Shown piece after piece: positions 7,576 to 13,403 of a DNA stretch of 22,167 bases. A program made the translations under genes and the position numbers. Every line of letters begins with the position of its first letter. The stretch's first letter is position 1. The notes beneath the pieces were generated by a model. It had not been told where the DNA came from. It was given only the letters and a program-made list of their open reading frames with translations, and searched no databases. The stretch spans positions 1-22,167 of the forward strand of contig CAKPZU010000020.1 of assembly GCA_934215405.1 (NCBI GenBank). Reading direction: 5' to 3'. This DNA comes from an uncultured Bacilli bacterium. Its GTDB lineage: Bacteria; Bacillota_I; Bacilli_A; RFN20; CAG-631.

Positions 7576-7950
7576 CTATAATACTTCTGGAGCAAGAGAA
7601 ACGATTTTCATATATCCTTCTCCCTTTTCACGAAGCTCTCTAGCAACAGGTCCAAATACACGTGTACCCTTTGGTGAACCATCATCATTAATAATAACAA
7701 CTGCGTTATCATCGAATGCAATGTGTGAACCATTAGCACGAGTAATTCCCTTTTTGCTTCTTACAACTACTGCCTTAACAATTTGGCCCTTTTTGATATC
7801 AGAATTTGGAGCAGCTGATTTAACTGAGCAAATTATAATATCACCAATATTTGCAAATTTTCTTTTTGAACCACCTAATAATCTGAAAGCCATAACTACC
7901 TTAGCACCAGAATTATCAGCAACAACTAATCTTGATAAATTTTGAACCAT
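7576..7950 (-). CDS. rplN: 50S ribosomal protein L14
   Basis: L14 is a beta-barrel protein at the subunit interface that takes part in an intersubunit bridge. The 124-residue protein has the N-terminal signature SRLVVADNSGAKVVMAFRLLG and the later segment FDDNAVVIINDDGSPKGTRVFGP. Length is close to the normal 122. ATG start after AGGAGGTATCAGTATT. It is the first gene of the classic spc operon, but only 17 nt separate it from rpsQ. No promoter is evident, so it is probably part of the long S10-spc transcript. Stop is TAG. Confidence 0.98.
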   Translation of the reverse strand: MVQNLSRLVVADNSGAKVVMAFRLLGGSKRKFANIGDIIICSVKSAAPNSDIKKGQIVKAVVVRSKKGITRANGSHIAFDDNAVVIINDDGSPKGTRVFGPVARELREKGEGYMKIVSLAPEVL

Positions 7951-7967
7951 AATACTGATACCTCCTA

Positions 7968-8231
7968 TTAATTATTTGCAACAGATTTCTTAGTGATTTT
8001 AACTAGACGGAAACGCTTTGTAGCAGATAGTGGTCTAGTTTCTTCAATAACAACTGTATCACCAACTTGAGCCTCATTATTTTCATCATGAGCTCTATAT
8101 TTTTTAGTTACGACAAAGTCCTTATTATATAGAGGATGCTTTTTTGAAGTCGAAACTTCTACAGTGATAGTTTTATCATTAGTGTTTGATACAACAATAC
8201 CATTTAAAACTCTTCTAGTATTTCTTTCCAT
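7968..8231 (-). CDS. rpsQ: 30S ribosomal protein S17
   Basis: S17 is a primary 16S rRNA-binding protein of the 5' domain with an OB fold. The 87-residue protein shows LNGIVVSNTNDKTITVEV near the N-terminus, the HPLYNKDF and YRAHDENNEAQVGDTVVIEE segments, and the conserved ETRPLSATKRFRLV. ATG start after AAGGAGGACGCAAAA, 13 nt after rpmC. Last gene of the S10 set. Stop is TAA. Confidence 0.98.
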   Translation of the reverse strand: MERNTRRVLNGIVVSNTNDKTITVEVSTSKKHPLYNKDFVVTKKYRAHDENNEAQVGDTVVIEETRPLSATKRFRLVKITKKSVANN

Positions 8232-8244
8232 TTTTGCGTCCTCC

Positions 8245-8445
8245 TTACTTATTTGCTTCTCTTTCTTTAATTACTGTTAAAATTCTAGCAATTGTCTTTT
8301 TGATTTCTCTCATTTTACCAGAATCAGATTGCTTCATTTGTCCAGATCCTTGTTGGAAACGAAGAGCAAATAACTCTTGCTTTAACTCACTAACCTTTTT
8401 TAATAAATCAGGAGTTTGAATATCTCTAATTTCTGCAATACTCAT
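8245..8445 (-). CDS. rpmC: 50S ribosomal protein L29
   Basis: L29 is a two-helix protein at the peptide exit, part of the docking site for the signal recognition particle and trigger factor together with L23. The 66-residue product has the helical core LLKKVSELKQELFALRFQQ, followed by IKKTIARILTVIKERE. Length is normal. Its ATG overlaps the rplP stop by one base (TAATG), suggesting coupled translation. Stop is TAA. Confidence 0.97.
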   Translation of the reverse strand: MSIAEIRDIQTPDLLKKVSELKQELFALRFQQGSGQMKQSDSGKMREIKKTIARILTVIKEREANK

Positions 8446-8867
8446 TATTCAGCACCTGCTTTCTTCTTTTCTACAATTTTGCAACCAACTGGAAGTTTAT
8501 AAGAAGCTAAATGTAATGCTTTTCTAGCATCAGCTTCATTAATTCCGCCGATTTCAAACATAACTCTTCCTTCTTTTACTACAGCAACCCAGTTATCAGG
8601 AGCACCTTTACCAGAACCCATACGTAAACCGATAGGTCTTTTTGTTCTACATAGTTGAGGGAAAATTCTAATCCATACTTGTCCACCACGTCTTGTATAT
8701 CTTGATAAACATACACGGGCAGATTCAATTTGTTTATCAGAAATCCAGCCACCTTCAGTAGCTTGTAAGCCAAATTCACCGAAGCTTACTTCATTTCCAC
8801 CTTTAGAATGTCCTTCATATTTAACAATATGAGGTCTTCTATATTTTGTTCTTTTTGGCATCATCAT
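8445..8867 (-). CDS. rplP: 50S ribosomal protein L16
   Basis: L16 is needed for late assembly of the large subunit and lies near the A-site tRNA and peptidyl-transferase centre. The 140-residue protein has MPKRTKYRRPH at its start, RRGGQVWIRIFP at 59-70 and MGSGKGAP near 83-90, followed by WVAVVKEGRVMFEI. Three methionines in a row open the frame; the first is 10 nt from an AAAGGAG ribosome binding site and is used here. Only 5 nt separate it from rpsC. Stop is TAA and overlaps rpmC. Confidence 0.97.
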   Translation of the reverse strand: MMMPKRTKYRRPHIVKYEGHSKGGNEVSFGEFGLQATEGGWISDKQIESARVCLSRYTRRGGQVWIRIFPQLCRTKRPIGLRMGSGKGAPDNWVAVVKEGRVMFEIGGINEADARKALHLASYKLPVGCKIVEKKKAGAE

Positions 8868-8872
8868 AAGGC

Positions 8873-9535
8873 TTATTCTCCTTTCGAATCATTTTTTTGT
8901 TTAGTAGGAATAATTTCGCCACGACAGATCCATACTTTAACGCCTAAACGTCCATAAGTAGTTGCTGCTTCTGCTGTTGCAAAATCAATATCACTACGGA
9001 TTGTATGTAGTGGAACAACACCTTCTGAATATCCTTCAGAACGAGCGATATCAGTACCACCAAGTCTTCCTGAAACACAAGTTTTAATTCCTTTTGCTCC
9101 AGCTTTCATAACTCTCATAATAGCTTTCTTTTGAACTGTTCTAAAAGATTGACGTTTTTCTAATGCATCAGCAATTGATTGTGCAACTAATTCAGCATCT
9201 AAATCAGGATTTTCAACTGTGATAACATTTAATTTAATTTCTTCACCCTTAGCGCAGATCTTGCTTAATTGTTTTTTGATTACTTGTAGGTTTGCACCTT
9301 CTTGACCTAAAACAACTCCAGCACGTGCTACATAAAGATTTAATTTTACTTCATTTTTTCCTCTTAGGATTTCTACTTTAGAAAGAGCAGCTTCTTTAAG
9401 TTGAGTTTCTAAGTATTTTCTAATTTTAATATCTTCGTTTAAGAATTTAGCGAAGTCTTTATCTGCATACCAATTTGCTTGGAAATCTTTATTAATTCCA
9501 AGACGCATGCTTACTGGACTAACTTTTTGACCCAT
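8873..9535 (-). CDS. rpsC: 30S ribosomal protein S3
   Basis: S3 forms part of the mRNA entry channel and contributes to the ribosome's helicase activity. The 220-residue protein begins MGQKVSPVSMRLGI, has a type-2 KH domain in the middle and the C-terminal signature KTCVSGRLGGTDIARSE, ending near LGVKVWICRGEIIPTK. Two details differ from common sequences: the KH GxxG loop reads GQEG (residues 77-80) where GKKG or GKGG is usual, and the FRRxxK segment reads FRTVQK (131-136). ATG start after AGGAGGAGCAAAC. Stop is TAA. Confidence 0.97.
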   Translation of the reverse strand: MGQKVSPVSMRLGINKDFQANWYADKDFAKFLNEDIKIRKYLETQLKEAALSKVEILRGKNEVKLNLYVARAGVVLGQEGANLQVIKKQLSKICAKGEEIKLNVITVENPDLDAELVAQSIADALEKRQSFRTVQKKAIMRVMKAGAKGIKTCVSGRLGGTDIARSEGYSEGVVPLHTIRSDIDFATAEAATTYGRLGVKVWICRGEIIPTKQKNDSKGE

Positions 9536-9549
9536 GTTTGCTCCTCCTA

Positions 9550-9885
9550 TTATCTTTCATCACTAACCACTACATTGATATGGCTAGTTCTCTTTAAAAT
9601 TCTAGATGCGCTACCTTTAGCTTTTGGCATAAATCTCTTTAAAGTTCTTCCAGGTCCAACCCAGATTTCTTTAATGTATAAAGAAGCTTCATCCATTTTA
9701 TAATTATTTGTGGCATTTGCTGCTGCAGATTTAACTAATTTTGCAATTGGTTCAGCTGCAAATTTATTAGTGAAAGCTAAAATATCTAAAGCTTCACTAA
9801 CTGATTTACCACGAATTAAATCAACTACTAATTTTGCTTTTTGAGGACTAATTCTAACGCCCATTAATTTTGCTGTTGCTTCCAT
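9550..9885 (-). CDS. rplV: 50S ribosomal protein L22
   Basis: L22 contacts all 23S rRNA domains, and its long hairpin lines the nascent-peptide tunnel near the macrolide site. The 111-residue protein has VRISPQKAKLVVDLIRGK at about 10-27 and the tunnel hairpin with RFMPKAKGSASRILKRTSH at about 84-102, ending NVVVSDER. ATG start after AGGAGGTCTATTT, 14 nt after rpsS. Length is typical. Stop is TAA. Confidence 0.98.
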   Translation of the reverse strand: MEATAKLMGVRISPQKAKLVVDLIRGKSVSEALDILAFTNKFAAEPIAKLVKSAAANATNNYKMDEASLYIKEIWVGPGRTLKRFMPKAKGSASRILKRTSHINVVVSDER

Positions 9886-9899
9886 AAATAGACCTCCTA

Positions 9900-10196
9900 T
9901 TAGTTCTTAGCTAGAGCGGCTGCTCTATCTTCAGCATTATTTCCAATATGTCCATGGAAAGTTCTTGTTGGAGCGAATTCTCCAAGTTTATGACCGACCA
10001 TTTCTTCAGTAACGTAAACAGGTAAATGTTCACGACCGTTATATACTGCAAATGTATGTTCTACAAATGATGGGAAGATTGTTGATCTTCTTGACCATGT
10101 CTTAATTACTTCTTTTTTACCAGATGCATTTAATGCTTCAACCTTTTTCATTAAATGTTCATCACAAAATGGTCCTTTTTTAACACTACGTGCCAT
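9900..10196 (-). CDS. rpsS: 30S ribosomal protein S19
   Basis: S19 is in the head of the small subunit, pairs with S13 and contacts the A-site finger bridge. The 98-residue protein begins MARSVKKGPFCDEHLMKKV, includes KTWSRRSTIFPSFVEHTFAVYNG (written here in family order), and carries the signature GHKLGEFAPTRTFHGH. It is a few residues longer than the usual 92 because of the tail NAEDRAAALAKN. ATG start after AGGAGGAAATAATC, 12 nt after rplB. Stop is TAA. Confidence 0.98.
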   Translation of the reverse strand: MARSVKKGPFCDEHLMKKVEALNASGKKEVIKTWSRRSTIFPSFVEHTFAVYNGREHLPVYVTEEMVGHKLGEFAPTRTFHGHIGNNAEDRAAALAKN

Positions 10197-10208
10197 GATT
10201 ATTTCCTC

Positions 10209-11042
10209 CTATTTATCATTCTTTCTTCTAATAATTAATTTAGTAGAAGCTTTTTTAACTCTACGTGTCTTAACGCCTTGAGCCTTCTTGCCCCATGGAG
10301 TCATAGGTGATGGACGTCCAACTGGACACTTACCTTCACCACCACCATGTGGGTGGTCATTTGGGTTCATAACAGAACCACGAACTGTAGGTCTAACACC
10401 TAGCCATCTATTTCTACCAGCTTTTCCTAAGTTAACTAAGCTGTGGTCTTCATTGCCAACTACACCAACTGTAGCTTTACATTCGCCTAAAATCTTTCGA
10501 ACTTCGCCACTTGCAAGTCTAATTGTAACAAATCTTCCTTCTTTACCAAGAATTTGAGCACTTGAACCAGCAGATCTTACTAATTGTCCGCCACGTCCAG
10601 GATGTAATTCAATATTGTGAACTAATTCACCATCTGGTACATTTTTAATGCAAAGAGCATTACCAACTTTAATATCAGTTTTTTCGCCAGAAACAACTAC
10701 ATCTCCAACCTTTAATCCTTTTGGAGCGATGATGTAAGTTTTAACACCATCTACATAGTATAATAAAGCAATGTTTGCTGTACGATTTGGATCGTACTCA
10801 ATTGCTGCAACTTTTGCTGGAATATTATCTTTGTTTCTAGCAAAGTCGATAATTCTATATTTTTGTTTGTGTCCTCCGCCTTTGTGACGACATGTGATTT
10901 GTCCTTGGTTATTACGTCCACCGTGCTTTTTAGCTGAACTTAATAAACTTTTCTCAGGAGAACTTTTTGTAATTTCATCATATGTCAATGATGTTGTTGC
11001 ACGTAAACTTGGTGTAACGGGTCTATATGTTTTAATACCCAT
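10209..11042 (-). CDS. rplB: 50S ribosomal protein L2
   Basis: L2 is one of the largest 23S rRNA-binding proteins, is needed for subunit joining and lies close to the peptidyl-transferase centre. The 277-residue product is standard length. It has the N-terminal HGGRNNQGQITCRHKGGGHK segment, the SH3-like core, and the signature MNPNDHPHGGGEG at 225-237. His230 corresponds to the conserved histidine known as H229 in E. coli. The tail is strongly basic. ATG start after AGGAGGAAATACAATT, 29 nt after rplW. Stop is TAG. Confidence 0.98.
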   Translation of the reverse strand: MGIKTYRPVTPSLRATTSLTYDEITKSSPEKSLLSSAKKHGGRNNQGQITCRHKGGGHKQKYRIIDFARNKDNIPAKVAAIEYDPNRTANIALLYYVDGVKTYIIAPKGLKVGDVVVSGEKTDIKVGNALCIKNVPDGELVHNIELHPGRGGQLVRSAGSSAQILGKEGRFVTIRLASGEVRKILGECKATVGVVGNEDHSLVNLGKAGRNRWLGVRPTVRGSVMNPNDHPHGGGEGKCPVGRPSPMTPWGKKAQGVKTRRVKKASTKLIIRRKNDK

Positions 11043-11071
11043 AATTGTATTTCCTCCTATATTTTCCTATT

Positions 11072-11425
11072 TTAATTTTCAGATGCTTCTGAATATAAAT
11101 CTAAGCTTTGGCCTTCAGCTAATTTAACGATAGCTTTTTTATAACCACTAACTTGTCCTTCGTAACGTCCCATTCTCTTTGCTCTTGGAGCAACATTAAT
11201 AACGTTAACCTTTGCAACTTTTACACCAAAGATTGCTTCGAATGCATCTTTGATTTCTTCTTTTGAAGATTTTGCATTAACTTTTACAGTTACTTTGTTT
11301 TGCTTTTGAGTAAGATTCATTGTTTTTTCAGTTAAAACTGGACTAACAATTACATCAAAATAACGATCTACAACTTTTTTTGCATTTTCAACTGCTGGAG
11401 TTGCTACTTCTTTTTTCTTAGCCAT
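11072..11425 (-). CDS. rplW: 50S ribosomal protein L23 with terminal extensions
   Basis: L23 is at the tunnel exit and is the main docking site for trigger factor and SRP. The core begins near residue 22 (YFDVIVSPVLTEKTMNL), continues with VTVKVNAKSSKEEIKDAFEAIFGVKV in pieces, and includes the long loop VAPRAKRMGRYEGQVSGYKKA. The total is 117 residues against about 95-100 in most Bacilli; the excess is a lysine/alanine-rich N-terminal leader (MAKKKEVATPAVENAKK) and a short acidic tail. Its ATG overlaps the rplD stop by one base and has AGGAGGTATTTGCATA upstream. Stop is TAA. Confidence 0.97.
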   Translation of the reverse strand: MAKKKEVATPAVENAKKVVDRYFDVIVSPVLTEKTMNLTQKQNKVTVKVNAKSSKEEIKDAFEAIFGVKVAKVNVINVAPRAKRMGRYEGQVSGYKKAIVKLAEGQSLDLYSEASEN

Positions 11426-12048
11426 TATGCAAATACCTCCTCAATTGTTTTTAATGCTGATTCAGAAACTAATAATGTATCAACATTTGCGATATCATAT
11501 ACATTAATTCCATTTGGATATACAATTTTAACGTATTGAAGGTTTCTTGCAGATAATACTGTTAAGTCATCTTCTTCATTAGCTACGAATAAAATCTTTT
11601 CTCCAGCCTTTACAGCATCTAATACTTTTACGAATTCTTTTGTCTTTGCTTCTTTGAAATTAAATTCATCAACAACTACTAAGCCTTCGTTATGTGCTTT
11701 TTCAGTTAAAACAGATTTAAGTGCTAATCTAGCAGCTTTCTTGTTTTGTCTGATTTTAAAGTTTTGGATTCCAGTAGGGCCAAATACTACGCCACCACCA
11801 ACCATTTGAGGTTCTCTTGAGCTACCTTGTCTTGCTCTACCAGTACCTTTTTGTCTAAATGGCTTTCTTCCTCCACCACGTACTTCGTCTCTTTTTTTAG
11901 TTTTTGCAGTAGCTTGTCTTGAATTGCTTCTTGCAACCATAATTGCATCGAATACACATTGTTGATTATATTCTACATTGAAGATTGCATCGTTTAATTC
12001 AACTTGCTTAACTACTTCTCCTACTTTATTGACAACATTATAATTCAT
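11425..12048 (-). CDS. rplD: 50S ribosomal protein L4
   Basis: L4 binds 23S rRNA; its extended loop reaches the tunnel constriction. In E. coli it also represses the S10 operon, a mechanism not known to be conserved in Bacillota. The 207-residue protein has the extended-loop signature GGGRKPFRQKGTGRARQGS at 58-76, followed by EPQMVGGGVVFGP. The frame starts GTG ATG: the ATG lies 8 nt behind AAGGAGG and the GTG 5 nt behind it. The ATG is preferred, but a GTG start (12051) cannot be excluded. Stop overlaps the rplW start. Confidence 0.96.
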   Translation of the reverse strand: MNYNVVNKVGEVVKQVELNDAIFNVEYNQQCVFDAIMVARSNSRQATAKTKKRDEVRGGGRKPFRQKGTGRARQGSSREPQMVGGGVVFGPTGIQNFKIRQNKKAARLALKSVLTEKAHNEGLVVVDEFNFKEAKTKEFVKVLDAVKAGEKILFVANEEDDLTVLSARNLQYVKIVYPNGINVYDIANVDTLLVSESALKTIEEVFA

Positions 12049-12061
12049 CACTTAATCCTCC

Positions 12062-12745
12062 TTATTCAGCTTTTGCACTATAATTAACAAGTGTCTTTGC
12101 TGCAGGAACGTTCTTTGTAAATTTTACAGCAGAACGAATTGTTACTAAACTTCTATTAGCTCCTGGAACAGAACCTTTAATTAAGATTGCATTTTTTTCC
12201 ACGTCAACTGCTACAACTGTAAGATTTAAAGTGGTAACTTGTTCAAATCCGTAATGTCCTGGCATATGCATACCACCACGAACTGTGTTATTATATCTAC
12301 CTGAAGTAGCTAATGAACCAGGTCCTCTATGGTATCCAGAACCATGAGCTCTTGGACCAATTGTTGCATTCCATCTTTTAACTGCACCTGTAAAACCATG
12401 TCCCTTTGTCTTAGCAGTAACATCAACTAGTTCACCTGCTTGGAAGATATCAACCTTTACAAGATCGCCAACATTATACTTAAGCATTTCATCGCCTTTA
12501 ACTTCTTTAAGAAATTTCTTTGGAGTTGCATTTGCTTTTGCAGCATGTCCCTTTTCAGCTTTGTTAGCAAGATTTTCTTTTTTATCTTCATAACCAAGTT
12601 GAATAGCTTCATAGCCATCATTTTCTAATGTTTTCTTTTGCATAACAGTATTTGGTAAAACTTCAATAACTGTTACAGGAAGCATTGTTCCATCAGTTGC
12701 AAAGACTTGAGTCATTCCTACTTTTCTACCTAAAATAGCTTTCAT
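12062..12745 (-). CDS. rplC: 50S ribosomal protein L3
   Basis: L3 is an early-assembling large-subunit protein with a loop near the peptidyl-transferase centre. The 227-residue protein begins MKAILGRKVGMTQVF, has the loop with KGHGFTGAVKRWN, and then GPRAHGSGYHRGPGSLAT and MPGHYG. It is somewhat longer than the usual 209 residues, with part of the excess in a C-terminal tail ending NYSAKAE. ATG start after AAGGAGGACGAAGAAA, 20 nt after rpsJ. Stop is TAA. Confidence 0.98.
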   Translation of the reverse strand: MKAILGRKVGMTQVFATDGTMLPVTVIEVLPNTVMQKKTLENDGYEAIQLGYEDKKENLANKAEKGHAAKANATPKKFLKEVKGDEMLKYNVGDLVKVDIFQAGELVDVTAKTKGHGFTGAVKRWNATIGPRAHGSGYHRGPGSLATSGRYNNTVRGGMHMPGHYGFEQVTTLNLTVVAVDVEKNAILIKGSVPGANRSLVTIRSAVKFTKNVPAAKTLVNYSAKAE

Positions 12746-12765
12746 TTTCTTCGTCCTCCTTACAA

Positions 12766-13077
12766 CTATAATTTAATTTCGATGTCAACTCCACTAGGTA
12801 ATACTAGGTTTGTTAAAGCATCCATTGTTTTTGCTGTTGGATTTACGATATCAAGAAGTCTCTTATGAGTTCTGATTTCGAATTGTTCACGAGAATCTTT
12901 ATCCTTATGTACAGAACGTAATAAAGTATAAACTTGTTTCTCTGTTGGAAGAGGTACTGGTCCAACAACCTTTGCTCCAGTGCTCTTTGCGGCTTCGATA
13001 ATCTTAGCAACACTTTCATCTAGTGTTTTGTGTTCGAATGCCTTTAATCTAATTCTGATTTTTTTTGATTTTGCCAT
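12766..13077 (-). CDS. rpsJ: 30S ribosomal protein S10
   Basis: S10 is in the small-subunit head and also acts as NusE in transcription antitermination and transcription-translation coupling. The 103-residue protein begins MAKSKKIRIRLKAFEHKTLD and contains VVGPVPLPTEKQVYTLLRSVH and FEIRTHKRLLDI. The frame is open for 35 more codons upstream, but that stretch is the structured leader and would open at GTG without a ribosome binding site. The ATG has AAAGGAG 9 nt upstream and matches family N-termini. It is the first gene of the S10 cluster and has its own promoter; fusA/tuf do not precede it. Stop is TAG. Confidence 0.98.
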   Translation of the reverse strand: MAKSKKIRIRLKAFEHKTLDESVAKIIEAAKSTGAKVVGPVPLPTEKQVYTLLRSVHKDKDSREQFEIRTHKRLLDIVNPTAKTMDALTNLVLPSGVDIEIKL

Positions 13078-13199
13078 TAAATATTTCTCCTTTCGCCTAA
13101 TTCTTGGCTTAGACTTGCTCCGTGCGAGAACCTCGGTACACCTATAATGACAACGAATTTCGGTGTTCCGGCAACTTCGCACATCATCGCCAAACTGCC
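13078..13199 (-). promoter_or_regulatory. S10 operon leader RNA with long hairpin
   Basis: The untranslated leader is about 120 nt long if transcription starts near 13199. Its main element, at 13122-13182, is a two-part stem. The outer GTGCGA (13177-13182) pairs with TCGCAC (13122-13127). The inner CGGAACACC (13162-13170) pairs with GGTGTACCG (13134-13142) with a single A-A mismatch. The two stems are separated by a symmetric 6/6 internal loop and closed by a 19-nt apical loop. The start region carries TTAGGCG then AAAGGAG. The pairing was read by eye. A regulatory role is inferred from position and structure; I could not match it to a known leader family. Confidence 0.6.
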
Positions 13200-13205
13200 T
13201 TTACT

Positions 13206-13254
13206 ATCATACTACAAAATAGCAACCAATTGCAAGCATTTTTTTACTTTTTTT
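13206..13254 (-). promoter_or_regulatory. S10 operon promoter with A-tract UP element
   Basis: On the minus strand TTGCAA (13230-13235) lies 18 nt upstream of TATGAT (13206-13211), giving a -35/-10 pair with 4/6 and 5/6 consensus matches. Immediately upstream of the -35, at 13239-13254, are two runs of seven A separated by GT. This is the arrangement of an UP element bound by the alpha C-terminal domain. The predicted start is close to 13199. Such A-tracts are typical of very strong ribosomal promoters. Confidence 0.7.
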
Positions 13255-13268
13255 ATACGTGCGCGCGT
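13254..13268. other. Alternating purine-pyrimidine GC-rich tract
   Basis: Fifteen consecutive bases alternate pyrimidine and purine (TATACGTGCGCGCGT). Eleven bases of this, from ACGTGCGCGC on, are mostly C/G in an otherwise very AT-rich gap. The tract lies just upstream of the S10 UP element and about 100 nt before the typA terminator. Sequences of this type can adopt Z-DNA under negative supercoiling. No function can be assigned from sequence alone. Confidence 0.5.
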
Positions 13269-13375
13269 TTCCTTATTAATATATCTTGTTTTAAATGACT
13301 TTTTATTGAAATTTTAAAATATTTTACTAAATGGCCTTTAAAAATAATTATAAACATTTTAGAAGTCTTAAAGGC

Positions 13376-13403
13376 AAAAAAAAGACTGCATAATTGCAAT
13401 CTT
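13376..13403 (-). terminator. Rho-independent terminator of typA
   Basis: On the minus strand AAGATTGCA pairs with TGCAGTCTT over 9 bp (one G-T wobble) around an ATTA loop, followed by eight T. The upstream arm contains part of the typA stop codon, so the terminator begins inside the gene. It separates typA from the S10 promoter, so S10 transcription is independent. Confidence 0.85.

Noticed and set aside
13078..13182. An in-frame 35-codon N-terminal extension of S10 through the leader
   Set aside because: It would open at GTG with no ribosome binding site, has an odd Cys/Arg-rich composition, and covers the structured leader. The internal ATG has AAAGGAG and matches the family N-terminus.
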